Origin: an uncultured Lysobacteraceae bacterium
GTDB taxonomy: Bacteria > Pseudomonadota > Gammaproteobacteria > Xanthomonadales > Rhodanobacteraceae
Direction of reading: 5' to 3'
Assembly: GCA_946480705.1 (NCBI GenBank)
Contig: CAMLLF010000027.1
Coordinates: 1 to 13,463 of the forward strand
DNA length: 13,463 nucleotides
Shown piece after piece: positions 6,901-13,463 of this stretch. Below the pieces are notes generated by a model. The model made no database searches, had not been told where the DNA came from, and saw nothing but the letters and a program-made list of their open reading frames with translations. The stretch's first letter is position 1; every line of letters begins with the position of its first letter. A program made the translations under genes and the position numbers.

Positions 6901-8913
6901 TTACGGTGCCGGCGCGATCCCGATCGCGCCGAACAGCTTGGCGCTGTCGTAGCGGCGATCGCCGCGGATGACGGTGCGCACCTTGCGGATGTCGGCCATG
7001 TTCAGGGTCGGATCGCCGTCGACGAGAATCAGGTCGGCGACATAACCCGGCGCGATGCGGCCGTATTCCTTGTCGCGCTTCGTGACGACCGCCGCGTCGT
7101 AGGTCGCGGTACGCAGCGCGTCCTTCGGCGCGATGCCCGCAGCGACATAGAGTTCGAGTTCGCGCGGGATCTGCAGGCCGCCCGAGCCGTCCGTGCCGGC
7201 GACGATGCGCACGCCGCTGCGGTGCAGCAGGCCGACGAAGTCGATCATGCGCTGATAGCCGTCGCGATACGCGGCTTCCTGGCCCGGCTTGATCGGCAGA
7301 CCGCCGGAACCCGAACGGATGTTGCGCTGCCAGGTCAGCGGCAGGCGCGTCATGATCGCGGCGAAACCCGGACCCGGCAGGCCGGGACGGCCAAGGAACA
7401 TGTCCTCGAACGTGCTCAGGGTCGGGTCGAGCACGATGTTTTTCTGCTTGAGCAGCGCGACGAAATCGCGCACGGCCGGCGAGCCGAGATCGATGCCCGC
7501 GCCGTATTCGCCGATCGCCGTGAAGCGCGCCGGCGTGCGCGTGTCCTGCACCTTGTCGAACAGGAAATTCAGCATCAGCATGTTCGCGTGCTGGATCTCG
7601 TCGGCGCCGTTCTCGACGAACTGCCGCGCCGTCATGTAGGCCGGCACATGGCCGCTGACGCGCAGCCCCTTGGCGTGGGCCATGCGCGCGATCGCCGGCA
7701 TCAGCTCTACCTTGATAGAACTGTAGATCTTGATTTGTTCGTGCCCGCTCGCGGCGTAGTCGTCGACGATGCGCTGCGCGTCGGCCTCGTTGTCGGCGAG
7801 CGCCTTGGTCGGCCCGGCGAACGGACCCGGTCCGTCGATGATGCCGGCCTTGATGATGCGCGGGCCGATGTCGCGGTTGGCTTCGATCGCGGCGATGCGC
7901 TCGGCGAGCACCGGCGGATTGTTGGCGAGATCGCGCACGGTCGTGACGCCGCCGGCGATGTCGAGCACACCGTCGGCCTGGCCGAAGAAGTGCGCGTGCA
8001 TGTCCCAGAGACCCGGCATCAGGAACTTGCCGCCGCCGTCGAGGACGTCCGCGTCGGCCGGCACGGCGACGTCGGCCGCCTTGCCGCTCGCAACGATGCG
8101 GCCCTTGTCGATGACGACGACGGCGCCGTCGGTCGTCACGCCGGTCGACGGATCGAACGCGCGTACGTTGCGGATCGCGAGCGGCTTCTCGAGGATCTCG
8201 GTGAAGTCGCGCGCCCGCTGCTGCGCCTGCTGTTTCTCCTGCGCGTCCTGCGTCTTCGCGAGCGTCGGCAACGCGTCGGCGTAACCTTCGCGCACGAGCG
8301 AAGACCAGCTCGAATAGTTCGCGAAGAAGCGCTGCTGGTCGTCGAGCCAGACGAAGCTCGGGGTCAGATCGAGGCCGTGCACCGCGTACAGCGTGACCTT
8401 CTTCGCGCCGGGCTTGCCCTTCACGCGCAGTTCGGTGAGCTTCTCGATGCGCGCTTCGCCGGCCGGCAGGATCAGAAGTTTCTGCTGCGGTGCCTTCAGC
8501 AGCGCGCGCGCCAGCAGCACGTATTCCTCGGGCGTGCCGTTGAGGCTCAGATAGAACGAGGGCTGTTCGCTCGTGCGCGTTTCGTTCTCCGAGGCGTTCT
8601 TCCAGGTGAAGCTGCTGCCGTCGCGCTTGAAGGTTTCGTCGACCGGGCCCTTGAAGTAGTCGTTGCCCTTGTTCGCGATCGACTCGACGCTGCCGTCAGC
8701 GGCGACCCGGAACTCGGAGTCGAGCTTCGGACCGCGGCCGCGGTCGTTGAATTCGAAATGCACGCGCACGCTGCCGTCGTCGGCATAGCGCGCTTCCTGA
8801 AAGCCGGCCTTCGCTCCCATCGTCAGCACTTCGCTGCGTTCGACCTGTTCGGCCGCCGCCGCGATTCCGAACACGCACAGCAGCAGTGCGCCCGCACAGA
8901 GTCTGAACTTCAT
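6901..8913 (-). CDS. Exported metal-dependent amidohydrolase with unknown N-terminal domain
   Basis: The protein has 670 residues. Residues 1-21 are a signal peptide (MKFRLCAGALLLCVFGIAAAA). Residues 22 to about 240 are a beta-rich region matching no family I recognise. It is followed by a charged Gln-rich stretch (KTQDAQEKQQAQQRARDF) and then a standard amidohydrolase from about 243. Metal ligands are visible: H306 and H308 (WDMHAHFF), K395 as the likely carboxylated lysine (EQIKIYSS), H422 (VSGHVPA), H442 (EIQHANM) and D575 (AGTDGSG). This pattern fits the imidazolonepropionase/prolidase-like group of periplasmic hydrolases, often dipeptidases; the substrate is not predictable. ATG 8913 is chosen because GGGAG lies seven bases upstream and the signal peptide starts there. 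The gene converges with the FG-GAP gene and is transcribed away from the decayed regulator. Confidence 0.9.
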   Translation of the reverse strand: MKFRLCAGALLLCVFGIAAAAEQVERSEVLTMGAKAGFQEARYADDGSVRVHFEFNDRGRGPKLDSEFRVAADGSVESIANKGNDYFKGPVDETFKRDGSSFTWKNASENETRTSEQPSFYLSLNGTPEEYVLLARALLKAPQQKLLILPAGEARIEKLTELRVKGKPGAKKVTLYAVHGLDLTPSFVWLDDQQRFFANYSSWSSLVREGYADALPTLAKTQDAQEKQQAQQRARDFTEILEKPLAIRNVRAFDPSTGVTTDGAVVVIDKGRIVASGKAADVAVPADADVLDGGGKFLMPGLWDMHAHFFGQADGVLDIAGGVTTVRDLANNPPVLAERIAAIEANRDIGPRIIKAGIIDGPGPFAGPTKALADNEADAQRIVDDYAASGHEQIKIYSSIKVELMPAIARMAHAKGLRVSGHVPAYMTARQFVENGADEIQHANMLMLNFLFDKVQDTRTPARFTAIGEYGAGIDLGSPAVRDFVALLKQKNIVLDPTLSTFEDMFLGRPGLPGPGFAAIMTRLPLTWQRNIRSGSGGLPIKPGQEAAYRDGYQRMIDFVGLLHRSGVRIVAGTDGSGGLQIPRELELYVAAGIAPKDALRTATYDAAVVTKRDKEYGRIAPGYVADLILVDGDPTLNMADIRKVRTVIRGDRRYDSAKLFGAIGIAPAP

Positions 8914-9077
8914 CGCGATTCTCCCGGTGGATCGCGTCAGCCTAGAACGCGGCCCGAATTGCGGCCTGTGCCGGAAGCTGGGCGTCGGAATTGCACAAAT
9001 TCTCCCAAGTCCCTGCGCCGTCGCTGCGCAATTGGCGCCCAAGGTGGATGCGAACCTGACTCAAGCCCGAGATCGTC

Positions 9078-9668
9078 ATGTCTTTCCCCCTGCTCGCCGT
9101 CGACCGCCGCGGCTGCACCGTCATCGGTCGACGGCGCCCGAGCGGGTATTCGCCGAAGGCCAGCGGCGCAGCGGACTGATCGCGGCGCCTGCCGGAATTG
9201 CTGCTGCGCGATGTGACGCTGCCCGGGGAGGACGGCCTGAGCATCTGCCGGCGCGAGTTCTCCGACCTGCCGATCCTCATGGTCACGGCACGCGCGGAGG
9301 AGATCGATCGCCTGCTCGGCCTCGATCTCGGCGCCAACGACCATCGGTGCAAGCCGTTCAGCCTGCGCGAACTCGGCGCGCGCGTCCGCGCGTTGCTGCG
9401 CCGGACGAAGGCGCGGGTCGCGCCTTGGCAACGATCGACGTCGCCGGCGGCATCGTGCCCGACGGCGACCGCTTCGAAGTGCGCGGGGAAAAGTATGTTT
9501 TCGCAACCAGCTGCTGGACGCGGGCTACGACGACCATCGCGTCGTCAGCGACTGCACGGTCGATTCGCACGTTCGCAACCTGCACCGCAGGTTCGCCGGG
9601 GTCGGCCACGATCCGATCGAGTCGGTCTACGGGCAGGCTTCCGCTTCGAGACCTCACGCGATCGCTGA
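9078..9668 (+). pseudogene. Decayed BaeR-like OmpR-family response regulator
   Basis: Fragments in three frames line up in order with one response regulator. Frame A starts at ATG 9078 (MSFPLLAVDRR, like the receiver start), meets TGA at 9177-9179, then gives [20 protein letters not shown] with the phospho-acceptor Asp. It continues [40 protein letters not shown] and RALLRRTK. The next piece, in a second frame, is [20 protein letters not shown]. From about 9502 a third frame reads [17 protein letters not shown] and [20 protein letters not shown], ending IESVYG. The last strand, GFRFET, is back in frame A from 9636 to the TGA at 9668. Thus there are at least three frameshifts, one stop and apparent deletions in the receiver and the winged-helix N-terminus. 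Phrases such as EEIDRLLGL and YDDHRVV are closest, from memory, to BaeR. No sensor kinase is in the window. Confidence 0.8.
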
Positions 9669-9680
9669 AAGCGGCGCGAC

Positions 9681-10745
9681 TCAGCGTTCCGAGTGCCCCG
9701 CGTCGTCGTAGCCGGCGCGGCCGAACAGGCCCGGGCGGATGAGATCGACGAAAGCGCGCGCCTGGGTCGACAGGTATTTGCCTTTGCGCATGACGACGCC
9801 ATAGCTGCGTTGTGGAAAATACTGCCTCAGGTTGCGGACTTCGAGCCGCGCCTTGTCGAGGTCGGTGATGCAGATGCCGGTGACGATCGAGATGCCCAGG
9901 CCCATCGCGACGTATTCCTTGATGACTTCCCAGCCGCCGACTTCGATCGCGACGCGATACGGCACGCGGCGCTGCTGGAACACGAGGTCGACGAGCCGGT
10001 AGGTCGTCAGCCGCTGCGGCGGCAGTATCAGTCCGTACGGCGACAGGTCTTCGAGCCGGATGTCAGGCTTGTCGGCGAGCGGATGGTCGCGTGGCAGGAT
10101 CAGCATCGGATCGAACCACTGCACCGGCTCGTAGGACAGGTCGTGCGGCACGTCGAGCATCGAGCCGAACGCGAAGTCGACCTGATCCTGGCGCAGCAGG
10201 GCCAGGCCGTCCTTGCCGGTCACATTGTGGAGCTGCAGCCGCACGCCGGGGTGTTCCTCGCGGAATGCGCGTACGAGCGGCGGCAGCAGGTACTGGATCG
10301 TCGACGAACCCGCCGCGATCACGACTTCGCCGGCGTCGAGCCCCTGGAGCTGGCTGCGGAACTGCTGATCGAGGCTTTCGAGCCCCTCGACGAGCGGCCG
10401 GGCCAGCTCATAGAGCATCTGGCCTTCGCGCGTCAGCACGAAGCGCGGCCGCGCGCGCTCGAGCAGACGCACGCCGAGTTCGGTCTCCAGCGCCGAGAGC
10501 TGCAGGCTGATTGCCGCCTGCGACAGGAACAGCGCTTCGCCCGCACGCGCCAGCGTGCCGAACTTCACGACATGGCAGAAAGCACGCAACTGCTTGACCC
10601 GGTTGCCCTTGTAGTAGAAGCGCGGCGTCGTTTCGGCGTCGGTGCGCGTTTTCGGCTTGCGCCGCCCCCCCGAGGCGGCAGTGCCGCCGCCGCGCGCAAC
10701 CGTACGCGACAACCCGGGTTTCAAACGATCGTTTGATGTCGCCAT
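9681..10745 (-). CDS. LysR-type transcriptional regulator, divergent from aceBA
   Basis: The protein has 354 residues. Residues 1-47 are a basic, low-complexity extension (Gly/Ser/Arg/Lys). The winged helix-turn-helix spans about 49-107 (VKQLRAFCHVVKFGTLARAG, LSQAAISLQLSALETELG). A linker helix follows, then a substrate-binding domain from about 139 (GEVVIAAGSSTIQYLLPPLV, DFAFG, GWEVIKEYVAMGLGISIV), somewhat like the CysB group. LysR proteins act as tetramers and respond to a small effector, which cannot be named here. The gene is divergent from aceB with 122 bases between starts, the classic arrangement for regulating the neighbour and itself; control of the glyoxylate shunt is inferred. ATG 10745 is chosen; the open frame reaches 10838 but would overrun the shared promoter region. 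A run of seven C (10665-10671) lies in the extension. Confidence 0.9.
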   Translation of the reverse strand: MATSNDRLKPGLSRTVARGGGTAASGGRRKPKTRTDAETTPRFYYKGNRVKQLRAFCHVVKFGTLARAGEALFLSQAAISLQLSALETELGVRLLERARPRFVLTREGQMLYELARPLVEGLESLDQQFRSQLQGLDAGEVVIAAGSSTIQYLLPPLVRAFREEHPGVRLQLHNVTGKDGLALLRQDQVDFAFGSMLDVPHDLSYEPVQWFDPMLILPRDHPLADKPDIRLEDLSPYGLILPPQRLTTYRLVDLVFQQRRVPYRVAIEVGGWEVIKEYVAMGLGISIVTGICITDLDKARLEVRNLRQYFPQRSYGVVMRKGKYLSTQARAFVDLIRPGLFGRAGYDDAGHSER

Positions 10746-10767
10746 GATTTCAACCACTTGGCAAAGA

Positions 10768-10782
10768 TTTAACGTTGTTAAA
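10768..10782. promoter_or_regulatory. Perfect palindrome with T-N11-A pattern, probable LysR-type operator
   Basis: TTTAAC-GTT-GTTAAA is a perfect inverted repeat with six-base arms and a three-base spacer. Its inner 13 bases fit the T-N11-A box recognised by LysR-type regulators. It lies 23-37 bases before the regulator's start codon. It is centred at 10775, about 65 bases before the inferred aceB transcription start, the usual activator site position. It is one of very few AT-rich spots in the window. Confidence 0.65.
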
Positions 10783-10804
10783 GGAATGCATTGAAATGTT
10801 TGGT

Positions 10805-10834
10805 TTGTCAAATGCTGCACTGCACGCATAGGCT
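10805..10834 (+). promoter_or_regulatory. Possible aceB promoter
   Basis: TTGTCA at 10805-10810 (five of six to TTGACA), an 18-base spacer and TAGGCT at 10829-10834 could form a weak sigma-70 promoter, with a start near 10840 and a leader of about 27 bases before aceB. A weak -10 fits an activator-dependent promoter. On the opposite strand the same spot reads TTGACA (10811-10806), a consensus -35 facing the regulator gene, though its -10 is poor. Confidence 0.4.
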
Positions 10835-10867
10835 CCAAGCCCTCGCAACGCGAAGACGGAGAGGGCG

Positions 10868-12466
10868 ATGGCAGTGGCAGCGGATCAATTCGGCGCAGCG
10901 GCAGTGGACATCCGCGCGGCCGTCAAACCTGGTTACGAGCAGATCCTGACGCCGGCGGCGCTCGCCTTCCTTGCTGCGCTGCATCGTCGCTTCGACGCGC
11001 GCCGCCGCCAGTTGCTGGAGGCGCGTACGACACGCCAGGCTCGCTTCGACGCCGGCGAGTTGCCGGACTTCCTGCCGGAGACCCGCACGATCCGCGAGTC
11101 GGACTGGACCGTCGCGCCGATCCCGGCCGCGCTGCGCGACCGTCGCGTCGAGATCACCGGGCCGGTCGAGCGCAAGATGATCATCAATGCGCTGAACTCC
11201 GGCGCGAAGGTGTTCATGGCCGACTTCGAGGACTCCTCGGCACCGACCTGGGAGGCCATGCTCGACGGCCAGATCAACCTGCGCGACGCCGTCGCCGGCA
11301 CGATCGAATACCGCGCGCCCGACGGCCGCGAATACCGCCTAAAGCCCGAAACCGCCGTGCTCGTCGTGCGTCCGCGCGGCTGGCATCTGCCGGAGAAGCA
11401 CGCCCGCGTCGACGACGAGGAAATTTCCGGCGCCCTGTTCGATTTCGGTCTCTATGCCTTCCACAACGCGCGCACGCAGCAGTCGCACGACCGCGGCCCG
11501 TATTTCTACCTGCCCAAGATGGAGAGCCACCGCGAAGCGGCGCTCTGGGACGACGTCATGGCCTTTGCCGAGGCCGAGCTCGATCTGCCGGCCGGCTGCA
11601 TGAAGGCGACCGTGCTCATCGAGACGCTGCCGGCCGTGTTCGAGATGCACGAGATCCTGCATGCGCTGAAGTCGCGCATCGTCGGCCTGAACTGTGGCCG
11701 CTGGGATTATATTTTTTCCTATATCAAAACGTTCCGCGCGCACCGCAGCCACATCCTGCCGGAGCGCGGCCAGGTCGGCATGACCGTGCCGTTCCTCAAG
11801 GCGTATTCTGAACTGCTGATCCAGACCTGCCATCGCCGCGGCGCGTTCGCGATGGGCGGCATGGCGGCGCAGATTCCGATTTCGGGCGATCCGGAAGCGA
11901 ACGAGACCGCGCTGGCGCGCGTGCGCGCCGACAAGCAGCGCGAGGCGCGCGCCGGACATGACGGCACCTGGGTCGCGCATCCGGGCCTGATTCCGGTCGC
12001 GCAGGCCGAATTCGATGCGGCGATGCCGGCACCGAACCAGCTCGACCGGCTGCGCGACGACGTCAAGGTCGGCCGCGACGATCTGATCCTCGCGCCGCCG
12101 GGCACGATCACGCGCGCGGGCTTCCTCAACAACATCGACGTCTGCGTGCGTTACCTCGCCGCCTGGCTCGACGGCCTCGGCTGCGTGCCGATCCACCACC
12201 TGATGGAGGACGCGGCGACCGCCGAAATCTCGCGCGCGCAGCTCTGGCACTGGCTGCACCACGAAGGTCTGCGCCTCGACGACGGCACGGCGCTCGACTT
12301 CGCGCTGTTCGACGAAGCGATCCAGACCATTGCCGAGCGACTGCCGAAATCCGGCCTGCCGGGCCAGGACCGGCTGCCGCAGGCCGCCTGGATGCTGGCC
12401 GAACTGACCCACGCGCGACAGCTCGCCGACTTCCTGACGCTGCCGGCCTACGCGCTGCTGCCGTAA
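10868..12466 (+). CDS. aceB: Malate synthase A
   Basis: This enzyme condenses glyoxylate with acetyl-CoA to give malate, the second glyoxylate-shunt step, in the cytoplasm. The 532 residues match the usual length of isoform A (533 in E. coli). Key sites are visible: R168 in [13 protein letters not shown] for glyoxylate binding, E252 in [11 protein letters not shown] and D280 in the signature [18 protein letters not shown] as magnesium ligands, and D448 in [13 protein letters not shown] as the likely catalytic base. [14 protein letters not shown] and the C-terminal LTLPAYALL are also typical. GGAGAGGG just before ATG 10868 is a strong ribosome site. aceA follows after 46 bases on the same strand, so an aceBA operon is likely, read from the region shared with the LysR-type gene. 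The codons at 11705-11731 are unusually AT-rich. Confidence 0.97.
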   Translation: MAVAADQFGAAAVDIRAAVKPGYEQILTPAALAFLAALHRRFDARRRQLLEARTTRQARFDAGELPDFLPETRTIRESDWTVAPIPAALRDRRVEITGPVERKMIINALNSGAKVFMADFEDSSAPTWEAMLDGQINLRDAVAGTIEYRAPDGREYRLKPETAVLVVRPRGWHLPEKHARVDDEEISGALFDFGLYAFHNARTQQSHDRGPYFYLPKMESHREAALWDDVMAFAEAELDLPAGCMKATVLIETLPAVFEMHEILHALKSRIVGLNCGRWDYIFSYIKTFRAHRSHILPERGQVGMTVPFLKAYSELLIQTCHRRGAFAMGGMAAQIPISGDPEANETALARVRADKQREARAGHDGTWVAHPGLIPVAQAEFDAAMPAPNQLDRLRDDVKVGRDDLILAPPGTITRAGFLNNIDVCVRYLAAWLDGLGCVPIHHLMEDAATAEISRAQLWHWLHHEGLRLDDGTALDFALFDEAIQTIAERLPKSGLPGQDRLPQAAWMLAELTHARQLADFLTLPAYALLP

Positions 12467-12512
12467 TCACCAACACCTTTTTCCACGCACCACACGAGCA
12501 AGGTTGATGACC

Positions 12513-13463
12513 ATGAAGAGCACTTTCGCGACCGCCGAACAGCTGCAGCAGGACTGGCAGAACAACCCGCGCTGGGCCGGCGTCACGCGCACTTATTCCG
12601 CCGCCGACGTGGTGCGTCTGCGCGGCAGCGTGCCAATCGAGCATTCGATCGCGCGCCTCGGCGCCGAGAAACTCTGGAGCCACCTGCACAAGGAGCCGTT
12701 CGTCAACGCGCTCGGCGCGCTGACCGGCAACCAGGCCATGCAGCAGGTCAAGGCCGGCCTCAAGGCGATCTATCTGTCGGGCTGGCAGGTCGCGGCCGAC
12801 GCGAACCTCGCCGGCGAGATGTATCCGGACCAGTCGCTGTATCCGGCCAACTCGGTGCCGCAGGTCGTCAAGCGCATCAACAGCACGCTGCTGCGCGCCG
12901 ACCAGCTGCACCACGCCGAAGGCAAGAACGACATCGACTGGCTGCAGCCGATCGTCGCCGACGCCGAAGCCGGTTTCGGCGGCGTGCTCAACGCGTTCGA
13001 GCTCATGAAAGCCATGATCGAGGCCGGCGCGGCCGGCGTGCATTTCGAAGACCAGCTCGCGAGCGTCAAGAAGTGCGGCCACATGGGCGGCAAGGTGCTC
13101 GTGCCGACGCGCGAAGCGGTCGAGAAACTTTCCGCCGCGCGCCTCGCCGCCGACGTCATGGGCGTGCCGACGATCCTCGTCGCGCGTACCGACGCCGAAG
13201 CGGCCGACCTGCTGACCTCCGACATCGACGACAACGACAAGCCGTTCTGCACCGGCGAACGCACGGTCGAAGGCTTCTACAAGACGCGTCCGGGCATCGA
13301 CCAGGCGATCAGCCGCGGCCTCGCCTACGCGCCTTATGCCGACCTCGTCTGGTGCGAGACCGGCAAGCCGGATCTGGCGTTCGCCAAGAAGTTCGCCGAG
13401 GCCATCCATGCGAAGTACCCGGGCAAGCTGCTCGCCTACAACTGCTCGCCGAGCTTCAACTGG
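12513..13463 (+). CDS. aceA: Isocitrate lyase (3' end outside window)
   Basis: This enzyme splits isocitrate into succinate and glyoxylate, the first glyoxylate-shunt step. The frame is open for 317 codons to the window edge; complete bacterial enzymes have about 430 residues. The N-terminus ([20 protein letters not shown]) and [12 protein letters not shown] are typical. The catalytic signature K-K-C188-G-H-M-G-G-K is at 186-194, preceded by [22 protein letters not shown] holds the metal-binding Asp, and the window ends in NCSPSFNW, the conserved substrate-binding loop. ATG 12513 is preferred because AAGG lies nine bases before it. An in-frame ATG at 12507 would add two residues but sits only three bases from that site. 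The gene follows aceB with a 46-base gap. Whether aceK follows cannot be seen. Confidence 0.96.
   Translation, partial: MKSTFATAEQLQQDWQNNPRWAGVTRTYSAADVVRLRGSVPIEHSIARLGAEKLWSHLHKEPFVNALGALTGNQAMQQVKAGLKAIYLSGWQVAADANLAGEMYPDQSLYPANSVPQVVKRINSTLLRADQLHHAEGKNDIDWLQPIVADAEAGFGGVLNAFELMKAMIEAGAAGVHFEDQLASVKKCGHMGGKVLVPTREAVEKLSAARLAADVMGVPTILVARTDAEAADLLTSDIDDNDKPFCTGERTVEGFYKTRPGIDQAISRGLAYAPYADLVWCETGKPDLAFAKKFAEAIHAKYPGKLLAYNCSPSFNW

Noticed and set aside
8914..9042. Longer amidohydrolase start
   Set aside because: It would bury the signal peptide behind 43 residues and ignore the GGGAG placed seven bases before ATG 8913.
8914..9077. Promoter for the amidohydrolase gene
   Set aside because: Candidate hexamers such as TTCCGG and TAGGCT on the minus strand match the consensus too weakly to report.
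7222..9216. Plus-strand open frame of 664 codons opposite the amidohydrolase gene
   Set aside because: It is the antisense shadow of a gene with clear metal-ligand motifs and a signal peptide. Its composition (Arg, Ala, Val, Asp, His rich, no motifs) is typical of GC-rich antisense frames.
12126..13409. Minus-strand open frame of 427 codons opposite aceB and aceA
   Set aside because: The plus strand holds the ends of two enzymes with intact active-site motifs, so this is a shadow.

Overview
The window is high-GC DNA (roughly two thirds G+C or more by eye) with dense genes, frequent ATGA start/stop overlaps and strong GC bias at third codon positions. Two gene orders point to a gammaproteobacterium of the Xanthomonadales/Lysobacterales type (Xanthomonas, Rhodanobacteraceae and relatives). 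One is lptM-dapF-DUF484-xerC. The other is a LysR-type regulator divergent from aceB-aceA. The taxonomic assignment is inference from gene order and composition.

Layout. (1) Bases 1-1397, plus strand: the C-terminal end of a GNAT acetyltransferase, a short exported thioredoxin-like protein with a CGPC motif but no C-terminal half of the fold, and a UPF0316 membrane protein. (2) Bases 1420-2552, minus strand: an acidic 125-residue protein of unknown function and a 225-residue protein with two membrane segments. (3) Bases 2654-5265, plus strand: a compact cluster of lptM (small lipoprotein linked to LPS transport), dapF (diaminopimelate epimerase), a DUF484 protein and xerC (chromosome dimer resolution). 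(4) Bases 5363-6856, plus strand: an exported protein with seven FG-GAP calcium-loop repeats, predicted to form a complete beta-propeller. (5) Bases 6901-8913, minus strand: a 670-residue exported amidohydrolase with a large N-terminal region of unknown function. A 13-bp GC hairpin separates it from the convergent FG-GAP gene. (6) About 9078-9668, plus strand: the decayed remains of a BaeR-like response regulator, readable only across all three frames. (7) Bases 9681-10745, minus strand: a LysR-type regulator, divergent from aceB (malate synthase A, 10868-12466) and aceA (isocitrate lyase, 12513 to the window edge).

How the genes work together. aceB and aceA supply the two glyoxylate-shunt enzymes. 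The 122-bp gap shared with the LysR gene carries a perfect T-N11-A palindrome centred about 65 bases before the inferred aceB transcription start, the usual position of a LysR-type activator site. The lptM-xerC cluster joins envelope, cell-wall/lysine and chromosome-segregation functions, a conserved housekeeping set. I saw no tRNA or rRNA gene, CRISPR array, insertion sequence or phage gene. No clearly new multi-gene system is visible. The oddities are the decayed regulator, the half-length thioredoxin fold, the two-part amidohydrolase and the propeller gene that follows xerC.
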